From Rhodothermales bacterium (lineage in GTDB: Bacteria > Bacteroidota > Rhodothermia > Rhodothermales > JABDKH01), in contig JABDKH010000038.1 of the NCBI GenBank assembly GCA_013002345.1, positions 1-33,742 on the forward strand: a DNA stretch of 33,742 nucleotides, read 5' to 3'. Position 1 is the first letter of the stretch. The number at the start of each line of letters is the position of its first letter. Shown piece by piece: positions 30,652-33,742 of the stretch. Position numbers and translations under genes: made by a program. The notes under the pieces were generated by a model, which was not told the origin of the DNA, ran no database searches, and saw only the letters and a list, made by a program, of their open reading frames with translations.

Positions 30652-31995
30652 ATGGCACATGTGCTTTGCATTCCTAGTGGACTTACTGGGGGCCTGTACT
30701 CCAGCCTTGAGTTGATGCGGCGACTCAACGCCGATGGCCACAGGGTCTCATGTGCCAGTCCCGGAGACTGCCAGGCCGCAGTAACAGCGGCCGGCTTTCC
30801 GTATGTACAGCTCACCCCGAATACATATTCGGAGTGGTCGCGAGTCGACAAAAACGTCCCGTGGGTCCGGCGGCTGATGGACACGTCGAATCGTCGTCGC
30901 AAAGCCATCGAGGCTCTGGGTGTTGAACGTGTTGCGGCTGAACTCACTGAGATGCAACCCGACCTGGTATTGATTGATCGTGAACTTCACGAACATATCA
31001 TCATCGCCCTGTCTTTGGATTTACCGCTCGCGCTTACTAGCACATGGTTTGCCATCTGGCGGAAACCGCGTATCCCTCCTCCTCACAAAGGTATTATCCC
31101 GGGACAAACCTGGAAGGGTAGTCGTGCAGGTATTGAGCTTTACTGGCGCTGGTTGCACTTGCACAAGACCCGCCTAGCGTTTCGCGAGGGTGTCCGGCAC
31201 CCAGGAGCCGACAGAATCTCCGTGCTGAAAGCTCTCGCGAACTTGCACGGCGTAAAACTCCGGAAGCATATCGAACTCTATCAGTGGCAGATACCGTTCT
31301 CCTACAAATCATTGCCGTTGCTCTGCTTGAGATCTCTCGAAATGGAATTCCCTCACAAACCGCCACGAACTGTGCATTATATGGGACCTATGATCAATCC
31401 TCAGCGAGTCGATCAAAGCACCAGCACCGACTCCAATGCGCAACTGGAGTCTATACTTTCTCGGCACCGACGAGATGGCAATCGCGTCCTTATTTATTGT
31501 GGATTTGGATCCTTTTTCAAGACAATTGAGGCGTTCCTTTATCGTCTATTCGAGGCAGCTGCAAGCCGACCTGACTGGGATCTGATCGTCCCAGTCGGCG
31601 AGGACCAGATGCGAAAGCTCGGTGAACTAAGCGCTGAAAACGTCCACTGCTTCGACTGGGTGCCCCAGCTACAAGTGCTTGGACAAGCAGATCTGGCACT
31701 GGTACACGGAGGAGTAAACACCATCGCTGAATGCGTCCACTTCGGGGTTCCGATGATTGTGTATAACCAGGAATTCCTGGATATGCCTGGCAACACGGCT
31801 CGTGTAGTCTATCATGGCATTGGCGTAGAAGGTGACATACGAGGCGAGACGCCAGAGGAGATCCGGGCCAAGATTGATGGCATATTGGAAAACGCCGAGA
31901 TCAAAACGCGAGTGACGACAATGCGTGATCGCGTACTCAATTCGGACCGCGACAAACGAGTCGAGGATGTCGTGCACGAACTGCTTGCCGAGTGA
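30652..31995 (+). CDS. GT1-family glycosyltransferase
   Basis: This 447-residue glycosyltransferase is of the GT-B fold, family 1, which puts a sugar from a nucleotide donor on small molecules such as natural products. The C-terminal donor-binding signature is clear: FDWVPQLQVLGQADLALVHGG with His352 and following NTIAECVHFGVPMI, ending in the acidic/Gln-like QEFLDMPGN block. The N-terminal acceptor half begins with the expected IPSGLTGG loop. It starts 67 bp after NRPS 2 on the same strand and is probably the last gene of the operon, decorating the peptide. Sugar and acceptor cannot be read from sequence. Codon use appears less G+C-rich than in the first half of the window. Confidence 0.9.
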   Translation: MAHVLCIPSGLTGGLYSSLELMRRLNADGHRVSCASPGDCQAAVTAAGFPYVQLTPNTYSEWSRVDKNVPWVRRLMDTSNRRRKAIEALGVERVAAELTEMQPDLVLIDRELHEHIIIALSLDLPLALTSTWFAIWRKPRIPPPHKGIIPGQTWKGSRAGIELYWRWLHLHKTRLAFREGVRHPGADRISVLKALANLHGVKLRKHIELYQWQIPFSYKSLPLLCLRSLEMEFPHKPPRTVHYMGPMINPQRVDQSTSTDSNAQLESILSRHRRDGNRVLIYCGFGSFFKTIEAFLYRLFEAAASRPDWDLIVPVGEDQMRKLGELSAENVHCFDWVPQLQVLGQADLALVHGGVNTIAECVHFGVPMIVYNQEFLDMPGNTARVVYHGIGVEGDIRGETPEEIRAKIDGILENAEIKTRVTTMRDRVLNSDRDKRVEDVVHELLAE

Positions 31996-32445
31996 AACAG
32001 TCGGACGGCGGTCGATGCAAGACGAGCCGGCGGTGTTGCTGCGTCCGGGATAAGCCGTTGAGCCGCTGTAGCGGACTTGGGGTTTTACGCAAATGGGACC
32101 TCTACGGACAGATGTACACATAAGCCCGGGTTCGGGCATACTTATCGTTTCTCACTTCGATCGGATCCTATTGCGGGAATGGTGGAGAGTCACTAGCCGG
32201 CTCTCAAGGACTGAGCAATCATCATCAATGAGTGAGGGCGCTACATCCAGGAATGAAGCCCTAGGGCCATGGCCACAAACCTGCTTGGACCACATCTGAT
32301 TTGACGATCACGACCGCACTGTGAGGCTTGGCGAAAAGTGGATTCGAGAGCCGGGACCACACGTACGCCAGATCAACAATTCCGGGATGACGAGGATCCT
32401 GAGCGACAAGCACGAAGGTGGGCGTGTCGGTCCAATCCAAACTCG
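31996..32445. other. Non-coding gap between convergent genes
   Basis: This 450-bp stretch lies between the convergent stops of the glycosyltransferase and sulfotransferase genes. I see only short ORFs with no family-like sequence. A weak terminator candidate at 32064-32087 is the only signal near the operon end. The region is less G+C-rich and may be decayed sequence. Confidence 0.55.
32064..32087 (+). terminator. Weak candidate terminator after the NRPS operon
   Basis: CCGCT at 32064-32068 pairs with AGCGG at 32071-32075 across a minimal loop, followed by ACTTGGGG and TTTT at 32084-32087. The stem is short and the T-run is displaced, so this is only a candidate, placed about 70 bp after the glycosyltransferase stop. 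Confidence 0.2.
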
Positions 32446-33375
32446 TCAGCGACGAAGGTACCGTTTCAAGACAGCCTTCGTCCTGACAACGAAGCTCCTA
32501 CCTTTTGGATGCGTGCGGAAGAGTTGTATACCGTTTAGCCTGTATAAACGTTCGACACCCCGCAATATGAAGTCCAGGTCGTCCATGCTTTTCTCCACCG
32601 ATTGGCACCAGTAATCGATGCGCTCCGGATCATAGTCCGACCCGTCAAAGCTAGCTAAGAGGTGATCAAGCTCAAGCAAGGAGGTTGACAGTTGCAGCTT
32701 ACTCAAGCCCTCTCGATTCAACTCCGGACGAATATTCTCCCGGATGATCCCTTCCATATCAACGCCCTGACCGTCGAGTCCGCAGTGGGCCGCAAGGGCT
32801 GTTATCCGGGAAATAGGGTCCTGTTGCCAGCGATCATAGTGTAAGAAGAAGAATGGGTGCTGGACATCGCGTAGGGCATGAAAGGTCCGGTAAAGGACGA
32901 TACCCTCGGACAGGTCTTGGGGCAAGCCGTATGCCGTCATGAGTGAACTGACCACGCTGCTGCTAGGCCGCACACAAAAAACAACATGGGGGGTAATGTC
33001 TAGTTCTCTCAGTACCTCTTCCCAAAGGGGCCAGAAGAGACAGGTTCGTGGATCCTTGAATCCCCACGGACGATAGTCACGGTTCACCTCCTCCTCGACA
33101 ATGGCCACTAACGTCTTCTTCGTCTCCAGGTAGGCGGGCGCACTTACCCAATCGGCTGGTCTTGGCAGAAGTGCATACATCCCGATTGATTTGATGAGGC
33201 CCTGCTGGGCGCGATTGATCCGGAGATCCTCAAAGTGTCCCGTCGGGTTGTCAGGTGATGGAGGCACTAGATCTGGAGAAAGCCGCAGTCCAACTCCATT
33301 CAGTAGTTTCATAGCTAACGAAGTTCCCGAGCGGCCGACACCGAATACCGCTACACAACTTTTTGATTCAGGCAT
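32446..33375 (-). CDS. Sulfotransferase family protein
   Basis: This 309-residue cytosolic sulfotransferase-like enzyme should transfer sulfate from PAPS to a hydroxyl or amine. The 5'-phosphosulfate loop GVGRSGTS is at residues 12-19 and the 3'-phosphate-binding CVRPSSSVVSSL at 134-145. WGFKDPRTC and the DNPTGHFEDL block match bacterial sulfotransferases of this type. I chose ATG 33375 because GGGAG stands nine bases ahead; ATG 33384 directly abuts that GGGAG, and ATG 33522 adds 49 residues without family character. It is convergent with the glycosyltransferase across 450 bp, so it may belong to the cluster as a sulfating tailoring enzyme, but the opposite strand leaves this open. It too appears less G+C-rich than the envelope genes. 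Confidence 0.87.
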   Translation of the reverse strand: MPESKSCVAVFGVGRSGTSLAMKLLNGVGLRLSPDLVPPSPDNPTGHFEDLRINRAQQGLIKSIGMYALLPRPADWVSAPAYLETKKTLVAIVEEEVNRDYRPWGFKDPRTCLFWPLWEEVLRELDITPHVVFCVRPSSSVVSSLMTAYGLPQDLSEGIVLYRTFHALRDVQHPFFFLHYDRWQQDPISRITALAAHCGLDGQGVDMEGIIRENIRPELNREGLSKLQLSTSLLELDHLLASFDGSDYDPERIDYWCQSVEKSMDDLDFILRGVERLYRLNGIQLFRTHPKGRSFVVRTKAVLKRYLRR

Positions 33376-33742
33376 GACTAGCATCTCCCAGTCCGATCTT
33401 GGAAAACAGGTGTAGCGCCCAACAGCGGGCCATCCGTGTGAAAACGGTATAGGGCTAAAGGAAGTCGATGGCATCATCGATCGCAAGAGCTGTCCTGAAC
33501 TTGTTGCTTGCTCAAGGCCCACAATGATTCTGGGTCCGAAATGAGAGACGGCCTAGGATCTTCGTGTGGTTCGCACGAGCATTCCAGATCTCCAAAGTGC
33601 GCCCAGCGCCGACGAAGCATTCCGAACTGCTCCAGACTGCCGCGCTCGCTGACGCTCGCTCGCTCCGACGATGGCCCACCACACCGTCGTCACGATGAGG
33701 CCGCAGGAAATCGTCACCCCGAGCCCGTCGAGGGGTCTGTGG
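33376..33742. other. Non-coding end of window
   Basis: No gene is supported in these 367 bp. The part next to 33375 should contain the sulfotransferase promoter. From 33641 the sequence has short CGCTCGCT iterations, and the last 30 bases form a repeat-like tail listed separately. A gene could begin beyond the window edge. Confidence 0.55.
33713..33742 (+). repeat. GTCAC-CCCGAGC repeat-like tail, cut by window end
   Basis: The last 30 bases begin GTCACCCCGAGCCCGTCGAG. The complement of 4474-4493 reads GTCATTCCGAGCTTGTCGAG, which matches it at 16 of 20 positions. Such GTCAT/C-CCGAGC...GTCGAG sequences are typical of dispersed intergenic repeats. The copy here is truncated by the window edge. 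Confidence 0.5.

Overview
The window looks like chromosomal DNA of a G+C-rich, Gram-negative bacterium. Outer-membrane proteins, a TonB-dependent receptor with an N-terminal carboxypeptidase-regulatory-like domain, a bacterial alpha-2-macroglobulin lipoprotein, and a relic of a YPNPF-type secretion-sorting tail suggest the Bacteroidota/Rhodothermota side of the tree. This is an inference from gene content; there is no rRNA or marker gene here. I see no tRNA, rRNA, CRISPR array or insertion sequence.

Layout. (1) 89-853 encodes a secreted DUF547 protein. (2) 949-4162 (minus) is a compact three-gene unit: a porin-like barrel, a short PstS-like periplasmic binding protein and a membrane sensor histidine kinase, with no response regulator in view. 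(3) 4163-4500 is a non-coding gap holding a dispersed-repeat-like element and five tandem decamers. (4) 4501-12917 (minus) is the pbpC/alpha-2-macroglobulin pair, translationally coupled through an ATGA overlap. (5) 12918-13315 is non-coding, with a possible sorting-tail relic. (6) 13316-14401 (minus) encodes an ornithine cyclodeaminase-family enzyme. It is divergent from a plus-strand block (14503-31995) of TonB receptor, HupE/UreJ-like membrane protein and a nonribosomal peptide synthetase (NRPS) cluster. (7) 32446-33375 (minus) is a sulfotransferase. The window ends in a second repeat-like tail.

The NRPS cluster is the main interest. Its order is PhyH-type dioxygenase, acyl-CoA dehydrogenase-like flavoenzyme, stand-alone adenylation enzyme, stand-alone carrier protein, NRPS 1, NRPS 2 and a GT1 glycosyltransferase. 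Genes are separated by 2-67 bp or overlap. The flavoenzyme/A-domain/carrier trio matches the prolyl-S-carrier dehydrogenation cassette known from pyrrole and anatoxin pathways (PltE/F/L and AnaB/C/D types), so the starter is plausibly a dehydroprolyl or pyrrolyl unit. NRPS 1 is C-A-PCP with a hand-read Asn specificity code. Its A domain is split between motifs A8 and A9 by about 330 residues of a PP-loop (alpha-ANH) ATPase with a zinc-knuckle, an SGGKDS loop and further cysteines. That family moves nitrogen or sulfur, or makes nitriles, using ATP. NRPS 2 is C-A-PCP-TE with a cysteine nucleophile in the thioesterase. The product I infer is a short peptide of (dehydro)prolyl, side-chain- or carbonyl-modified Asn and an unassigned residue, possibly hydroxylated, glycosylated and sulfated. 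The chemistry of the embedded ATPase is the novel point and is not settled by sequence alone. G+C appears to fall toward the glycosyltransferase end, which fits an acquired cluster.
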